Below are positions 8,542-17,526 of a stretch of 64,000 nt of DNA, piece after piece (the stretch's first letter is position 1; each line of letters opens with the position of its first letter). The DNA comes from Dehalococcoidia bacterium (GTDB lineage: Bacteria > Chloroflexota > Dehalococcoidia > Bin125). The stretch covers positions 124,001-188,000 of the forward strand of contig JAJEJC010000008.1 in NCBI GenBank assembly GCA_022828105.1, given 5' to 3'. A model generated the notes under the pieces. It ran no database searches, had not been told where the DNA came from, and was given only the letters and a program-made list of their open reading frames with translations. Made by a program: the position numbers and the translations under genes.

Positions 8542-10149
8542 CTACTCAAGCGCGAGCAACCACGGATAGTGCGGCTGACCGCCTCCAACCAGGTCGACTT
8601 CCAGCCCGGTCTCCGACTCGATTGCCTCCGCCATGGAATCGGCGCGTTCCTCGGACACGTCGGCGCCGAAGTAGAGCGTGAACAGTGACGCGCCCGACAA
8701 CGACTCCGCCATCCGGATCGCGAGCGAGCGAGCGACATCGTCAATGTCCGAACCGGCGCCGACGATCTCGCCGTCAAGCATGGCGAACGGCTGGCCTTCG
8801 GTGATCGGCGTGTCTCCCTCGAGCGTACGCGCGGCGAGGGTCACCCGACCGATCCGGACGGCTTGCATCGCCTCTTGCATCTCGGACACGACGTCTGCAA
8901 CCGGCACGCCACCAATCAGGGCGGTCAGGGCGGCGACGCCCTCGGCCTGACTGTCGTTGTGAATCACGTGCAGCCTCTGCGGCTCGTCGGCGGCGGCGGC
9001 GAGTTCGCCCGCTCGCTCGGCGGCCGGTGTCACGTTGTGACTGTTGGGCAGCACGATGACATCCCGGCCTTTGACCGACTCGGCGGCCGAGAACAACATC
9101 TCGACCGAGGGATTGTCAGCCGCGCCGCCGGAGACGATTGCCGCCGCGCCCAGCTCGGTGAACACGCGGACAAACCCGCTGCCCTGGGCGACGGCGACGA
9201 CCGCCGGATCGGACTGCGACTCGTGCGTCCGCGCCGCCTGGGCTCGCATGTCGACGGCGCGGAAGACGCGGATTCGGCCCGCCCGGTCTGCGGCGGCATA
9301 GGTGTCGGCGGGTTCGACGGTGTGAATGTGGATGCGCAGGTCGTCGCCGTCGGGCGCGAGCATGACGGTCTCGTCGTCTCCGGCGAGAATCTCGCGCAAG
9401 CCGTCAATGTCCTCGACGCCGGCGACGACGAGCTCGGTGCAGAAGCCGTTGAAGTCGCCGTCCGAGTCGAGCCGGCGGGCCAGCCAGCCGGGATCAATCG
9501 CGCCCAGCTCGGCGGGCACGTCGGGAATCGGCTCTCCGGCCAGCGCCCCGGCCATGCCGCGCAGCATGAACTCCAGCCCGCGCGCGCCGGCGTCGACGAC
9601 GCCGGCGTCCTTCAGGACCGGGTTCTGTTCGGGCGTGTACTCGACCGACTCATAGGCGGCGTCGACGGCGATCTGCATCTGCTGCGCGGGATTGCCCTGT
9701 GCCGACTCGACCGCGCTGGCAGTGTCGGAGGCGACCGAGATCATGGTGCCGTCGCGCGGCTCGGCGACGGCGTTGCGTGCGGCGGCGGCGGCAGCGGCAA
9801 ACGCCGCAGCGAGCGATGCGCCGCCGTCGCTATCGAGTCCGGAGGCGAAGCCGCGCAGCCACTGCGCTCCGATCACGCCTGAGCTGCCGCGTCCGCCGAG
9901 CAGCGCGGCGGAGGCGGCCGCGGCCGCGATCTCGTGCGCACTCGCGTCGGCGTCGGCCTCCTCGACCGCCTGGCTGGCGGCGGCGAGCGTGCGGCCCAGG
10001 TTTGCGCCGGTGTCGCCGTCGGGCACGGGAAAGACGTTGATCTGGTTGAGCGCCTCGCGGTGTAACGCGACCCAGCCGGCGGCGCCCTGGATCATCCGGC
10101 GCACCTGCGCGCCGCTGAGCGCGGAGAGCGAATCGGCGGCCTGGGTCAT
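8542..10149 (-). CDS. fakA: DAK2/DhaL-domain fatty acid kinase (FakA/YloV-like)
   Basis: This 535-residue protein has an N-terminal DhaL ATP-binding domain with the magnesium-binding motif PDGDTGAN at 43-50 and a GGRGSSGVIGAQ loop near residue 90. A central linker and a C-terminal DegV-like YloV domain follow. This three-part architecture is that of FakA, which phosphorylates FakB-bound fatty acids. The protein is unusually rich in alanine. The adjacent DegV gene makes a fatty-acid kinase pair the best reading. The start is ATG at 10149 with AGGGGA upstream. It is divergent from rpmB. Confidence 0.92.
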   Translation of the reverse strand: MTQAADSLSALSGAQVRRMIQGAAGWVALHREALNQINVFPVPDGDTGANLGRTLAAASQAVEEADADASAHEIAAAAASAALLGGRGSSGVIGAQWLRGFASGLDSDGGASLAAAFAAAAAAARNAVAEPRDGTMISVASDTASAVESAQGNPAQQMQIAVDAAYESVEYTPEQNPVLKDAGVVDAGARGLEFMLRGMAGALAGEPIPDVPAELGAIDPGWLARRLDSDGDFNGFCTELVVAGVEDIDGLREILAGDDETVMLAPDGDDLRIHIHTVEPADTYAAADRAGRIRVFRAVDMRAQAARTHESQSDPAVVAVAQGSGFVRVFTELGAAAIVSGGAADNPSVEMLFSAAESVKGRDVIVLPNSHNVTPAAERAGELAAAADEPQRLHVIHNDSQAEGVAALTALIGGVPVADVVSEMQEAMQAVRIGRVTLAARTLEGDTPITEGQPFAMLDGEIVGAGSDIDDVARSLAIRMAESLSGASLFTLYFGADVSEERADSMAEAIESETGLEVDLVGGGQPHYPWLLALE

Positions 10150-10214
10150 CTGTAGTGTCCCCTATAGAGCGCCGCGTCTGCAGTTGTATTGACACCGGCG
10201 CTGGTTCAGAGTGC

Positions 10215-10223
10215 TGGTATGAT
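10215..10223 (+). promoter_or_regulatory. Putative extended -10 promoter element for rpmB
   Basis: TGG followed by TATGAT (10218-10223) forms an extended -10 element about 67 bases upstream of the rpmB start. A TTGACA at 10189-10194 is nearby but lies 23 bases away, too far for a standard -35 box. The call rests on sequence resemblance only. Confidence 0.35.
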
Positions 10224-10289
10224 ACCTGCCACGTGCCGGCGAACGCCGCGTTCGCCGCGTGTGCGGATCACGGATTGAGGACGGTTCCG

Positions 10290-10505
10290 ATGGCCGGCAA
10301 ATGCGACCTCTGCCCCAAGCGGACCACGTTTGGCCGGAACATCCGTCACAAGCACTCGGGCCGTTGGAAGCGCAAGGCTCCGCGCACATCTCGTACGTTC
10401 AAGCCAAACATTCACCGTCACAAAGTGACGGTTGACGGGAAGACGCAACGGCTTAACGTGTGCACCGCTTGCTTGCGCACGATGATGAAGCGGCTCGCCG
10501 CCTGA
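10290..10505 (+). CDS. rpmB: 50S ribosomal protein L28 (zinc-binding form)
   Basis: The product is 71 residues and starts MAGKCDLCPKR. Two CxxC knuckles, C5/C8 and C58/C61, mark the zinc-ribbon (C+) version of L28. The middle carries the usual basic segments FGRNIRHKHSGRWKRKAPR and KPNIHRHKV. ATG at 10290 is preceded by GAGG. The frame is open further upstream, but that part has no L28 character. It is a monocistronic-looking gene between the divergent fakA and the RRM gene. Confidence 0.96.
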   Translation: MAGKCDLCPKRTTFGRNIRHKHSGRWKRKAPRTSRTFKPNIHRHKVTVDGKTQRLNVCTACLRTMMKRLAA

Positions 10506-10654
10506 TTTGTCGCATCGCATGATTGACATCCCCCACACGGAGATCGGAAGACCGCACGCCTGAGAGCCAGAGCAGCGGACGAAGCGTCCGCCCCTGACTA
10601 CCTGACCGAGACTCAACCGAGCGCTCACGCGCCGCCAGACCGAGACCGAGGAAT

Positions 10655-11068
10655 ATGAGAATCTACGTTGGGAACCTGCCGTTCCGCACCAACTCCGAGG
10701 AACTTCGCGACCTGTTCGCCGAACACGGCGAAGTTCGCGATTGCGTCATTCCCGTCGACCGCGACAGCGGCCGATCGCGAGGCTTCGGCTTCGTCGACAT
10801 GGACGACGACGAGGCCCGTACGGCGATCACCGCCCTGGACGGCTACGACATGGATGGTCGTCAACTGCGGGTCAACGAAGCACGGCCGCGCGGCGGCGGC
10901 GGGGGATACCGTGGCGGCGGCGGTTACCGCGAGGAACGCGGCGGCTATCGCGAAGAGCGCAGCGGCGGCGGCTACCGCGAGGAACGCGGCGGTGGCGGCT
11001 ACCGCGAACCGCGCCACGACGATCGCGGCTCGCGCGACAGCTACGCCGACCGAGGACGCCGCTACTAG
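10655..11068 (+). CDS. Glycine-rich RRM RNA-binding protein
   Basis: This 137-residue protein has one RNA recognition motif over residues 1-80. RNP2 is IYVGNL at 3-8 and RNP1 is RGFGFVDM at 42-49. The C-terminal tail of about 57 residues consists of GGGGYREERGG-type repeats rich in glycine, arginine and tyrosine, resembling RGG boxes. Such small RRM proteins occur in cyanobacteria, Chloroflexota and other bacteria and are often cold-induced RNA chaperones. That role is inferred for this one. The tail repeats make the 3' half of the gene internally repetitive at DNA level, so copy number may vary between strains. Confidence 0.9.
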   Translation: MRIYVGNLPFRTNSEELRDLFAEHGEVRDCVIPVDRDSGRSRGFGFVDMDDDEARTAITALDGYDMDGRQLRVNEARPRGGGGGYRGGGGYREERGGYREERSGGGYREERGGGGYREPRHDDRGSRDSYADRGRRY

Positions 11069-11110
11069 CTGCGCCGCCGACCCGGCGCCGGTCTTCCTGC
11101 GACGGATGTC

Positions 11111-12244
11111 ATGACTTCACACGTCCGGATCCGGTCCGTCGGATTCGGACGTGACGCGACGCCGTTCATCGACGTCTTGTGGCGCGTGTACGCCGGCGAT
11201 CCGCACTGGATCCCCACGCTGCGCCGCGTGCAACGCGAGCGGCTCGATCCCGCGCACACGCCGTTCCTGCGATACGGTCAGGCGCAGCTCTTTCTCGCCG
11301 AGCGCGACGGCGTACCGGTCGGCCGCATCTCCGCGCAGATCAACCCGCTGCACGACGAGAAATGGCAGGAAGCGGCCGGCTTTTTCGGTCACTTCGACTG
11401 CGCCAACGACCCGGAGGCGGCCGCGGCGCTGTTCAAGGCCGCCGAGCAGTGGCTCAGGCAGCGTGGGGCTCGGTTCTGCCGAGGTCCGTTCAGCTTCACG
11501 ATCAACGACGAGTCCGGCTGCCTGGTCGAGGGGTTCGACACGCCGCCAATGATTGCGATGCCGCACGGCCGTCGCTGGTTCCCGGAGCTGATCGAGGCCA
11601 ACGGTTACGAGAAAGCCAAGGATCTCTGGGCCTATCACTATCCCGTTGACGCCCCGCTCGGCGACCGCCGCCAGCGTGCCTGGGAGCGCATCCACGAGCA
11701 TCCGCGAGTCCACGTGCGGCCGTTTGACCGGCGCAACTTCCAGCGCGATGTACGGATCGCGGCCGATATCTTCAACGAGGCCTGGGTCGAAAACTGGGGC
11801 TCGGTGCCGATCACCGAGGAAGAGGCCGATCGGCTCGCCTCCGACCTCGCTCAGTTCGCCGACCCGAGCCTGACCGCGTTCGTGGAGATTGACGGCGATC
11901 CTGCCGCCATGGTGATTTCGATTCCCAATCTCAACGAGTGCGCGCGCGACATCGACGGGCGACTGTTCCCGTTCGGCTGGGCCAAGCTGCTCTGGAGACT
12001 GAAGAGGCGCCCCGAGAGCGGACGGGTGATGCTGCTCGGCGTGCGGCAGAAGTGGCGCACGCGGGAGTTCGCGCAACTCGGCCTGATGCTCACCGCCGAG
12101 GTCCACGTGCGCGGCGCGGCCAAGGGCTATCGCTGGGCCGAACTGGGTTGGGTGCTCGAAGACAACCACCTGCTCAATCACGCGCTGCGACGGACCGACG
12201 CCGAGGTCTACAAGGTCTACCGCGTGTACGAGAAAGCGCTCTGA
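11111..12244 (+). CDS. GNAT-superfamily N-acetyltransferase-like protein
   Basis: This 377-residue protein opens with VLWRVYAGDPHWIPTL and contains GRISAQINPLHDEKW and FFGHFDCANDP, a pattern I associate with the large YghO-like GNAT proteins. The C-terminal half (RTREFAQLGLMLTAEVHVRG; AELGWVLEDNHLLNH) looks like a second acyltransferase-like unit. The substrate is unknown. There is no membrane segment or signal peptide. ATG at 11111 is used. It is convergent with rpe, and a family A palindromic repeat separates the two stops. Confidence 0.75.
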   Translation: MTSHVRIRSVGFGRDATPFIDVLWRVYAGDPHWIPTLRRVQRERLDPAHTPFLRYGQAQLFLAERDGVPVGRISAQINPLHDEKWQEAAGFFGHFDCANDPEAAAALFKAAEQWLRQRGARFCRGPFSFTINDESGCLVEGFDTPPMIAMPHGRRWFPELIEANGYEKAKDLWAYHYPVDAPLGDRRQRAWERIHEHPRVHVRPFDRRNFQRDVRIAADIFNEAWVENWGSVPITEEEADRLASDLAQFADPSLTAFVEIDGDPAAMVISIPNLNECARDIDGRLFPFGWAKLLWRLKRRPESGRVMLLGVRQKWRTREFAQLGLMLTAEVHVRGAAKGYRWAELGWVLEDNHLLNHALRRTDAEVYKVYRVYEKAL

Positions 12245-12249
12245 GCGAG

Positions 12250-12296
12250 CCCCCCGCTGCCTTCGGCATCTCCCCCCGCTCTGCGGGGGGAGAGAT
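12250..12296. repeat. Tandem-hairpin repeat, family A copy 3
   Basis: A CCCCCC lead, a shorter first hairpin TGCC-TTC-GGCA at 12258-12268, and a longer second hairpin CCCCCCGC-TCT-GCGGGGGG at 12272-12290, then AGAGAT. It lies between the convergent GNAT and rpe stops. Both stems differ from other copies yet remain fully paired. Confidence 0.8.
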
Positions 12297-12304
12297 GACA
12301 GTGC

Positions 12305-12988
12305 TCAGTCGCGAGTCAATGCTCGTCGCAGGCGTGTCACCGCCTCCGACACGGACTCCCGGTCGTTGTAGACCGCCGAGCCGGCCACGAGCCAGTCGGC
12401 GCCTGCGGCGACGATCTCTGCGATCGTCGATTCATTGACGCCGCCGTCGACCGCCACGCGCGCGTCGTCGCGCCCACAGGCATCCAGCATCTCGCGAGCC
12501 CGGCGGATTCGGCTGAGCGATTCAGGGATAAAGCGCTGGCCTCCCCAGCCGGGATTGACGCTCATGATCTGCACCCGGCCGCAGATCGGCAGCACCGCCT
12601 CGATCTCGCTGAGCGGCGTGCCCGGATTGAGCGTGATCCCGGCCTCGACGCCGCGTTCGCTGATCCGCTGCAGCAACCGGTGCGGATGCCGCGTGGTCTC
12701 CACGTGGATCGTCACGCAATCAACGCCGGCGTCGATGAACTCGTCAATCTGGTCTTCGGGATGCTCGACCATCAGGTGCGCCTCGATCGGCAAGGCCGTG
12801 AGTCCGCGGACGGCCGAGGCCATCTGCCCGCCGAAGGTGATCGGCGGGACGAAGTTGCCGTCCATCACGTCGAGCGAGATCCAGTCCACGCCGGCTGCTT
12901 CCGCCTCGGCGATCTGATCCGCCAGGCGCGTCCAGTCGGCGTTCAGAATCGACGGCGCAATCTGGACGTGCTGGACGGGCCGGGTCAT
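12305..12988 (-). CDS. rpe: Ribulose-phosphate 3-epimerase
   Basis: This 227-residue TIM-barrel enzyme interconverts ribulose 5-phosphate and xylulose 5-phosphate in the pentose phosphate or Calvin pathways. Family signatures are visible: APSILNADWTRLADQI near the N terminus, WISLDVMDGNFVPPITFG with metal and catalytic residues, EAHLMVEHPE, IMSVNPGWGGQRFI, and VDGGVNESTI. ATG at 12988 overlaps the argH stop by four bases (ATGA), so translation is probably coupled. It is the last gene of the argD-argG-argH run. Confidence 0.96.
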   Translation of the reverse strand: MTRPVQHVQIAPSILNADWTRLADQIAEAEAAGVDWISLDVMDGNFVPPITFGGQMASAVRGLTALPIEAHLMVEHPEDQIDEFIDAGVDCVTIHVETTRHPHRLLQRISERGVEAGITLNPGTPLSEIEAVLPICGRVQIMSVNPGWGGQRFIPESLSRIRRAREMLDACGRDDARVAVDGGVNESTIAEIVAAGADWLVAGSAVYNDRESVSEAVTRLRRALTRD

Positions 12989-14505
12989 TCTCGTGCCCGC
13001 TGTCGTGCGGCGGCGCGGCGCTGCGCGCGGTTGAGGCCGGTCTCCGGCGTGGACTCGGGCGTGACCTTCGCGGTCGCGGCGTCCGGATTGGCAGGTTGGA
13101 GTTGGAGACGCTGCTTGGCCGCTTCCAGGGCGGCGGACACCTGCTTCGGCGAGGTCCCGCCCAGCACGTCGCGCGACTCCAGTGCGAACTGCACGGTCAT
13201 TCCGACGGCGTCCGATTCGAACGCGGGGTGTTCGGAGCGTAGATCGTCGAGGCTCAAATCGGGCAAGCCGCAGCCGCGTTGCTCGCAAAGCTTGACCAGC
13301 CGCCCCACGACGCCGTGCGCCTCGCGGAATGGCACGCCGGCCCGGGTGAGGTAGTCGGCATAGTCGGTGGCCAGGATGAACGGATCGTCATCGACCATCG
13401 CGCGGGCGCGCTCGCCGTGTACGCCCGCCGTCAACAGCGCGCGCGCGAGCACGTGCAACGTGCCGATCAGCGTCTCGGCGGTGTCGAACAGGCCGGACTT
13501 GTCCTCCTGCAGGTCGCGGTTGTAGGCGAGCGGCAGTCCCTTGAGCATCGTCAAGAGGCCGGTCAGATGTCCGACCACCTTGCCGCTGCGTCCGCGCGCC
13601 AGTTCGGCGATGTCGGGATTGCGCTTCTGCGGCATGATCGACGAACCGGTCGTGAAGGCGTCGGCGAACTGCAGCAGGGCGAACTCGGCCGAGCTCCAGA
13701 GGATCACGTCCTCGCAGAGTCGCGACACGTTGACCATGCAGATTGCCGCATTGGCCAGATACTCAGCGATGTAATCGCGCGAGGAAACGGCGTCCATGCT
13801 GTTGCGCGAGACCGACTCGAAGCCGAGTTCGTCGGCCACGGCCTGGCGATCGAGCGGATACGCCGCGCCGGCGAGCGCGGCGCTGCCGAGCGGCATGATG
13901 TCGGCGCGTGCGAACGAATCGACCAGCCGCTCGGCGTCGCGGTCCATCATCTCCAGGTAGGCGAGCAGGTGATGCGCGAACAGCACCGGCTGGGCGCGCT
14001 GCAGATGCGTGTAGCCGGGCAGGTAGACGTCGAGCGAACGCTCGGCCAGTTCGATCAGCGAGGCCTGCAGGCCACGGACCGCGCCGACCGACTGGACGAT
14101 CGCGTCGCGGACAAACATCCGCGTGTCCAGCGCGACCTGGTCGTTGCGCGAACGCGCGGTATGCAGGCGGCCGGCGGCGTCGGCGCCGATGATCTGCCCC
14201 AGCCGGGCCTCGACGTGGGTATGGATGTCCTCAAGCTCGTGATTGATCTCGAAGCCGCCCGATTCGATCTCCGACTCGACCTGATCAAGGCCCTCGAGGA
14301 TGCGCCCCGCGTCGACGACGTCGATGATGCCCTGCGCAGCGAGCATCCGCGCGTGCGCGCGCGAACCTGCGATGTCGTGGTGGAAGAGCAGCAGGTCGGT
14401 CTGGATTGAGGACGTGTAGGCCTGGACCAGGGCGTCGGGCGCTTCCTCGAAGCGACCGCCCCAGAGCCGCTGATCTTCTGATTCAGAGCGTTCGGCGTCA
14501 ACCAT
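12985..14505 (-). CDS. argH: Argininosuccinate lyase
   Basis: This 506-residue enzyme catalyses the last arginine step, splitting argininosuccinate into arginine and fumarate. It is a homotetramer of the fumarase/aspartase superfamily. The start reads LWGGRFEEAPD, HTARSRNDQ provides active-site residues, and the signature loop GSSIMPQKRNPD is complete. About 40 extra residues at the C terminus (rich in A, T, P, Q, R) extend beyond the usual length near 460-470. It sits downstream of argG and a small hypothetical gene and overlaps rpe by four bases. Confidence 0.97.
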   Translation of the reverse strand: MVDAERSESEDQRLWGGRFEEAPDALVQAYTSSIQTDLLLFHHDIAGSRAHARMLAAQGIIDVVDAGRILEGLDQVESEIESGGFEINHELEDIHTHVEARLGQIIGADAAGRLHTARSRNDQVALDTRMFVRDAIVQSVGAVRGLQASLIELAERSLDVYLPGYTHLQRAQPVLFAHHLLAYLEMMDRDAERLVDSFARADIMPLGSAALAGAAYPLDRQAVADELGFESVSRNSMDAVSSRDYIAEYLANAAICMVNVSRLCEDVILWSSAEFALLQFADAFTTGSSIMPQKRNPDIAELARGRSGKVVGHLTGLLTMLKGLPLAYNRDLQEDKSGLFDTAETLIGTLHVLARALLTAGVHGERARAMVDDDPFILATDYADYLTRAGVPFREAHGVVGRLVKLCEQRGCGLPDLSLDDLRSEHPAFESDAVGMTVQFALESRDVLGGTSPKQVSAALEAAKQRLQLQPANPDAATAKVTPESTPETGLNRAQRRAAARQRARE

Positions 14506-14515
14506 CCGCCGCCTG

Positions 14516-14875
14516 CTATTCGTCTGAGGGCAGCTTGGTCAGCCCCGCCGCGCCGATGGCGCTGTCGATCTCGTCGGCAGAAAGGTCGCGCGCGCGGATC
14601 GTTTGGATCGCCGGCGGTTCGATCCCCGACCCGATCTGCGCCCGATAGCGTGCGTCGCCGAGGAAGCGGATCAGCGCCTGGACCTCGCCGTCGGAAAGCG
14701 GGCCGCAGGCGGACTCGAAGGCCTGCCTGGCATCGAGCGCCAGGTACATGGCGCATTCAAGCGTGGCGTGGCCGGGACGCCTGATGGCGAAGTCGGCGGC
14801 GTCGGGACCGCCGGCCGTCGGTACCGCCGACTCATACTCGACTGCGATCTCGATGTCTCCGGCGTTGGTCGTCAT
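14516..14875 (-). CDS. Hypothetical 119-residue protein inside the arg operon
   Basis: I do not recognise this protein. ATG at 14875 is preceded by AGGA nine bases upstream. The product is acidic and soluble-looking, with PGHATLECAMYLALDARQAF and LSDGEVQALIRFLGDARYRA helical segments and no membrane span. The ORF stays open upstream into argG, but that part has no independent support. The position between argG and argH, with a 10-base gap to argH and a 46-base gap to argG, implies co-transcription with arginine genes. The role is unknown. Confidence 0.65.
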   Translation of the reverse strand: MTTNAGDIEIAVEYESAVPTAGGPDAADFAIRRPGHATLECAMYLALDARQAFESACGPLSDGEVQALIRFLGDARYRAQIGSGIEPPAIQTIRARDLSADEIDSAIGAAGLTKLPSDE

Positions 14876-14921
14876 CGCTGCCGTCCTGTCTGACCTATCT
14901 GAGCGCCCGGTACTCTCTCCG

Positions 14922-16175
14922 TTATCCCGTTCGTCCCGATGATACGTCCAGGACGCCGCCCGGTTGCTTGAGCAGTTGCTTCTCGGCCTGCACGCGAACC
15001 GGCAGACCGAAGATGTCGATAAAGCCGACGGCCGAGGTCTGGTCGTAGACATCGCCCTCGTCGTAGGTCGCCAGCGAGTACTGGTAGAGGCTGTTGGGGC
15101 TCTCGACGCCGACGGCCACGCACTGGCCCTTGTACAGCTTGAGCCGCGCCGTGCCGCTCACGTGCCGCTGCATCGAGGCGGTGAAGGCGGCCAGGTCCTG
15201 GTGTACGCCGGTGAACCAGAGCCCGTCGTAGATCAGGTCGGCGTAGTCCTGCATCAGCCGATGCTTGAGCCGGATCTGCGACTTCGACAGGGTCAGCGTT
15301 TCCAGCGCCTGGTGAGCGATGCGCAGCGTCGTCGCCGCCGGCGCTTCGTAGACCTCACGCGACTTGATCCCGACCAGGCGGTCCTCCACCATGTCGATCC
15401 GTCCGACGCCGTTGGCGCCGGCGACATCGTGCACGCGGCTGATCAACGTGACCGGATCGAGCGCCTCGCCGTCGAGCGTGACCGGTCGGCCGCGCTCGAA
15501 TCCGACTTCGATGTAGGTCGGCTCGTTCGGCGCGGACTCCGGGTTGACGGTCCATTCCCAGACGTTGTCGGGGGGCTCGGTCCAGGGGTCCTCGAGCGGG
15601 CCCGCCTCGATCGAGCGTCCCCAGAGGTTTTCGTCCGTCGAGTACTGCTTGTCGACGCTGACCGTGATCGGGATGTCGTGCGCCTTGGCATAGACAATCT
15701 CGGACTCGCGGGTCGTCAGTTCCCACTCGCGAACCGGCGCCAGGATGCGCAGGTCGGGCGCGAGCGCCTGGACCGACACATCGAAGCGAACCTGGTCGTT
15801 GCCCTTGCCCGTGCAGCCGTGCGCGACGGCGGTCGCGTTGTGCGCTCGGGCGACGTCGACCAGCGCCTTGGCAATCAACGGACGCGCCAGCGCGGTCGCG
15901 AGCGGGTAGCGGCCCTCGTAGAGCGCTCCCGCCATCAGGGCCGGGAAACAGAAGGAACCGGCGAAGTCCTCGCGCAAATCGAGCATCTCGAAGCCGACCG
16001 CGCCGGCGGCAAAGGCTCGGGACTCGAGGTCTTCGTCGGCCTCGAGGTAACCCATGTCGGCGGTCATGCAGATTACGTCCCAGCCGCGTTCGGTCAGCCA
16101 ACGCGTGACGACCGAGGTATCCAGCCCGCCCGAATATGCCAACACCACCCGCTTGTCTTCAGTTCGTCTTGGCAC
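14922..16175 (-). CDS. argG: Argininosuccinate synthase
   Basis: This enzyme ligates citrulline and aspartate with ATP. The N terminus carries the PP-loop AYSGGLDTSV. Further signatures are VAHGCTGKGNDQVRFD and the SVDKQYSTDENLWGRSIEAG block that binds substrate. The product is about 417 residues from the GTG at 16175, preferred because GGGAG lies five bases upstream. An ATG eight codons further upstream (16199) is the alternative. It lies 39 bases downstream of argD in the same direction. Confidence 0.96.
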   Translation of the reverse strand: MPRRTEDKRVVLAYSGGLDTSVVTRWLTERGWDVICMTADMGYLEADEDLESRAFAAGAVGFEMLDLREDFAGSFCFPALMAGALYEGRYPLATALARPLIAKALVDVARAHNATAVAHGCTGKGNDQVRFDVSVQALAPDLRILAPVREWELTTRESEIVYAKAHDIPITVSVDKQYSTDENLWGRSIEAGPLEDPWTEPPDNVWEWTVNPESAPNEPTYIEVGFERGRPVTLDGEALDPVTLISRVHDVAGANGVGRIDMVEDRLVGIKSREVYEAPAATTLRIAHQALETLTLSKSQIRLKHRLMQDYADLIYDGLWFTGVHQDLAAFTASMQRHVSGTARLKLYKGQCVAVGVESPNSLYQYSLATYDEGDVYDQTSAVGFIDIFGLPVRVQAEKQLLKQPGGVLDVSSGRTG

Positions 16176-16214
16176 CCGCGTCTCCCAACTGCTTCGCATC
16201 CGGCGGTGGATGGG

Positions 16215-17399
16215 TTATTCGGCGATCGACCCCAGTGCGTCGTCGATGATGTCGATCGCTTGGTTGATCTCTTGTTCCGAGATTGTCAGCGGCGGCACCA
16301 GGCGCAGCACGTTCGGCTTGACCACGTTGCAGAGCAATCCGCGTTCGCGAATCGCCGCGACCAGCGCCGGTCCAACGTCGGCGCTGAGTTCGACCGCGAC
16401 CAGCAGTCCCTTGCCGCGCACGTGATCGATCAGCGGATGCCGATCCTCGAGCGCGCGAATGCCCGACATGAGCTGGTCGCCCCGCTCAGCCGCCTGCGAG
16501 GGAATGTCTTCTTCGGTGATCACGCGCAGCGTTTCCAGCGCGACCGACGTGGTAAACGGCTGTCCGCCGAACGTCGTGCCGTGGTCGCCGGCCTCGAGGA
16601 TGTCGCCGCGTTCGTTGGCGACGATCGCGCCGATCGGCACGCCGCTGCCCAGACCCTTGGCCAGCGCCATCACGTCGGGTTGCACATCCTCGTGCTGCCA
16701 GGCGAAGAGCTTGCCGGTGCGACCGATGCCGGTCTGAACCTCGTCGAACATGAGCAGCAGGTCGTGCTCATCGCAGATCTCGCGCAACGCAACAAGGTAG
16801 CCGTCGTCGGCGACATTGACGCCGCCTTCACCCTGCAAGGGCTCGACCAGGATCGCGGCGGTCTGCGAGCCAACAGCGGCGCGCACGGCGTCGACGTCGT
16901 TGAAGGGCACGTGGCGGAATCCGTCCAACGGACCGAACGGTTCGCGGTAGCGCGGATTGCCCGAGGCGTTAACCGAGGCCAGCGTGCGGCCGTGGAAGGC
17001 CTCATCCATGACGATGATCTCGTTCGCTCCGCCGCGCCGAGTCTGGCCCCACTTGCGGCCGATCTTGATCGCGCCTTCCGTCGCCTCGGCGCCGCTGTTG
17101 CAGAAGAATATGCGGGTCATGCCCGACTGCTCGAGGATCAGGTCGGCGAGGTCGAGCTGGGGAATCGTGTAGAAGTAGTTCGAGACGTGCAGCAACGTCT
17201 CGGCCTGGTTGCGGATCGCCTCGACGATGCGCGGGTGGCAGTGACCGAGGTTGTCTGCGGCGATTCCGGCGACGAAGTCGAGGTATTCGTTGCCTTCGTC
17301 GTCCCAGACCCTGGACCCCTCGCCGCGCACCAGCGTGACCGGCAATCGACCCGCCGACATCATGAAGACGGCGGATTCGCGCTCAGCAGTTGTGGGCAT
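16215..17399 (-). CDS. argD: Acetylornithine aminotransferase
   Basis: This class III PLP aminotransferase of 394 residues converts N-acetylglutamate semialdehyde to N-acetylornithine. Visible signatures are FFCNSGAEATEGAIKIGRKW, MDEAFHGRTLASVNASGN, MFDEVQTGIGRTGKLFAWQH and the PLP lysine in MALAKGLGSGVPIGA. ATG at 17399 follows GGAG seven bases upstream. It begins the argD-argG-hyp-argH-rpe run. The 127-base gap upstream contains an inverted repeat but no clear -35/-10 pair. Confidence 0.96.
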   Translation of the reverse strand: MPTTAERESAVFMMSAGRLPVTLVRGEGSRVWDDEGNEYLDFVAGIAADNLGHCHPRIVEAIRNQAETLLHVSNYFYTIPQLDLADLILEQSGMTRIFFCNSGAEATEGAIKIGRKWGQTRRGGANEIIVMDEAFHGRTLASVNASGNPRYREPFGPLDGFRHVPFNDVDAVRAAVGSQTAAILVEPLQGEGGVNVADDGYLVALREICDEHDLLLMFDEVQTGIGRTGKLFAWQHEDVQPDVMALAKGLGSGVPIGAIVANERGDILEAGDHGTTFGGQPFTTSVALETLRVITEEDIPSQAAERGDQLMSGIRALEDRHPLIDHVRGKGLLVAVELSADVGPALVAAIRERGLLCNVVKPNVLRLVPPLTISEQEINQAIDIIDDALGSIAE

Positions 17400-17491
17400 G
17401 GTCAAATCTCCGGAAACGCCAACAGGCAGGGGCGGTCCAATCCAGATTACGCGAGGCGTACACGCCCGTCTATGTAGTCTGTGGCGCTTGC

Positions 17492-17520
17492 CAGTCCCGC
17501 CCTCCCCAGGGGGAGGACTG
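17492..17520. terminator. Inverted repeat after the UPF0182 gene, possible terminator
   Basis: CCTCCCC (17501-17507) pairs with GGGGAGG (17510-17516), extended by CAGT at 17492 with ACTG at 17517 around an internal bulge. It lies seven bases past the UPF0182 stop and upstream of argD. There is no U tract, so a Rho-independent role is uncertain. Confidence 0.45.
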
Positions 17521-17526
17521 CTGGAT

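Noticed and set aside
10189-10194. TTGACA as a -35 box for rpmB.
   Set aside because: It is 23 bases from TATGAT, too far; the extended -10 alone is the better reading.
10541-10575. AGATCGGAAGA followed by a partly similar stretch resembles a common sequencing adapter.
   Set aside because: Only the first 11 bases match exactly and the rest has many differences, whereas a true adapter remnant would be near exact; it lies in an ordinary intergenic stretch.
14964-17477. Very long rightward ORF (837 codons) antisense to argG and argD.
   Set aside because: It is a shadow of two clear arginine genes, a usual effect of high GC; no recognisable domain.
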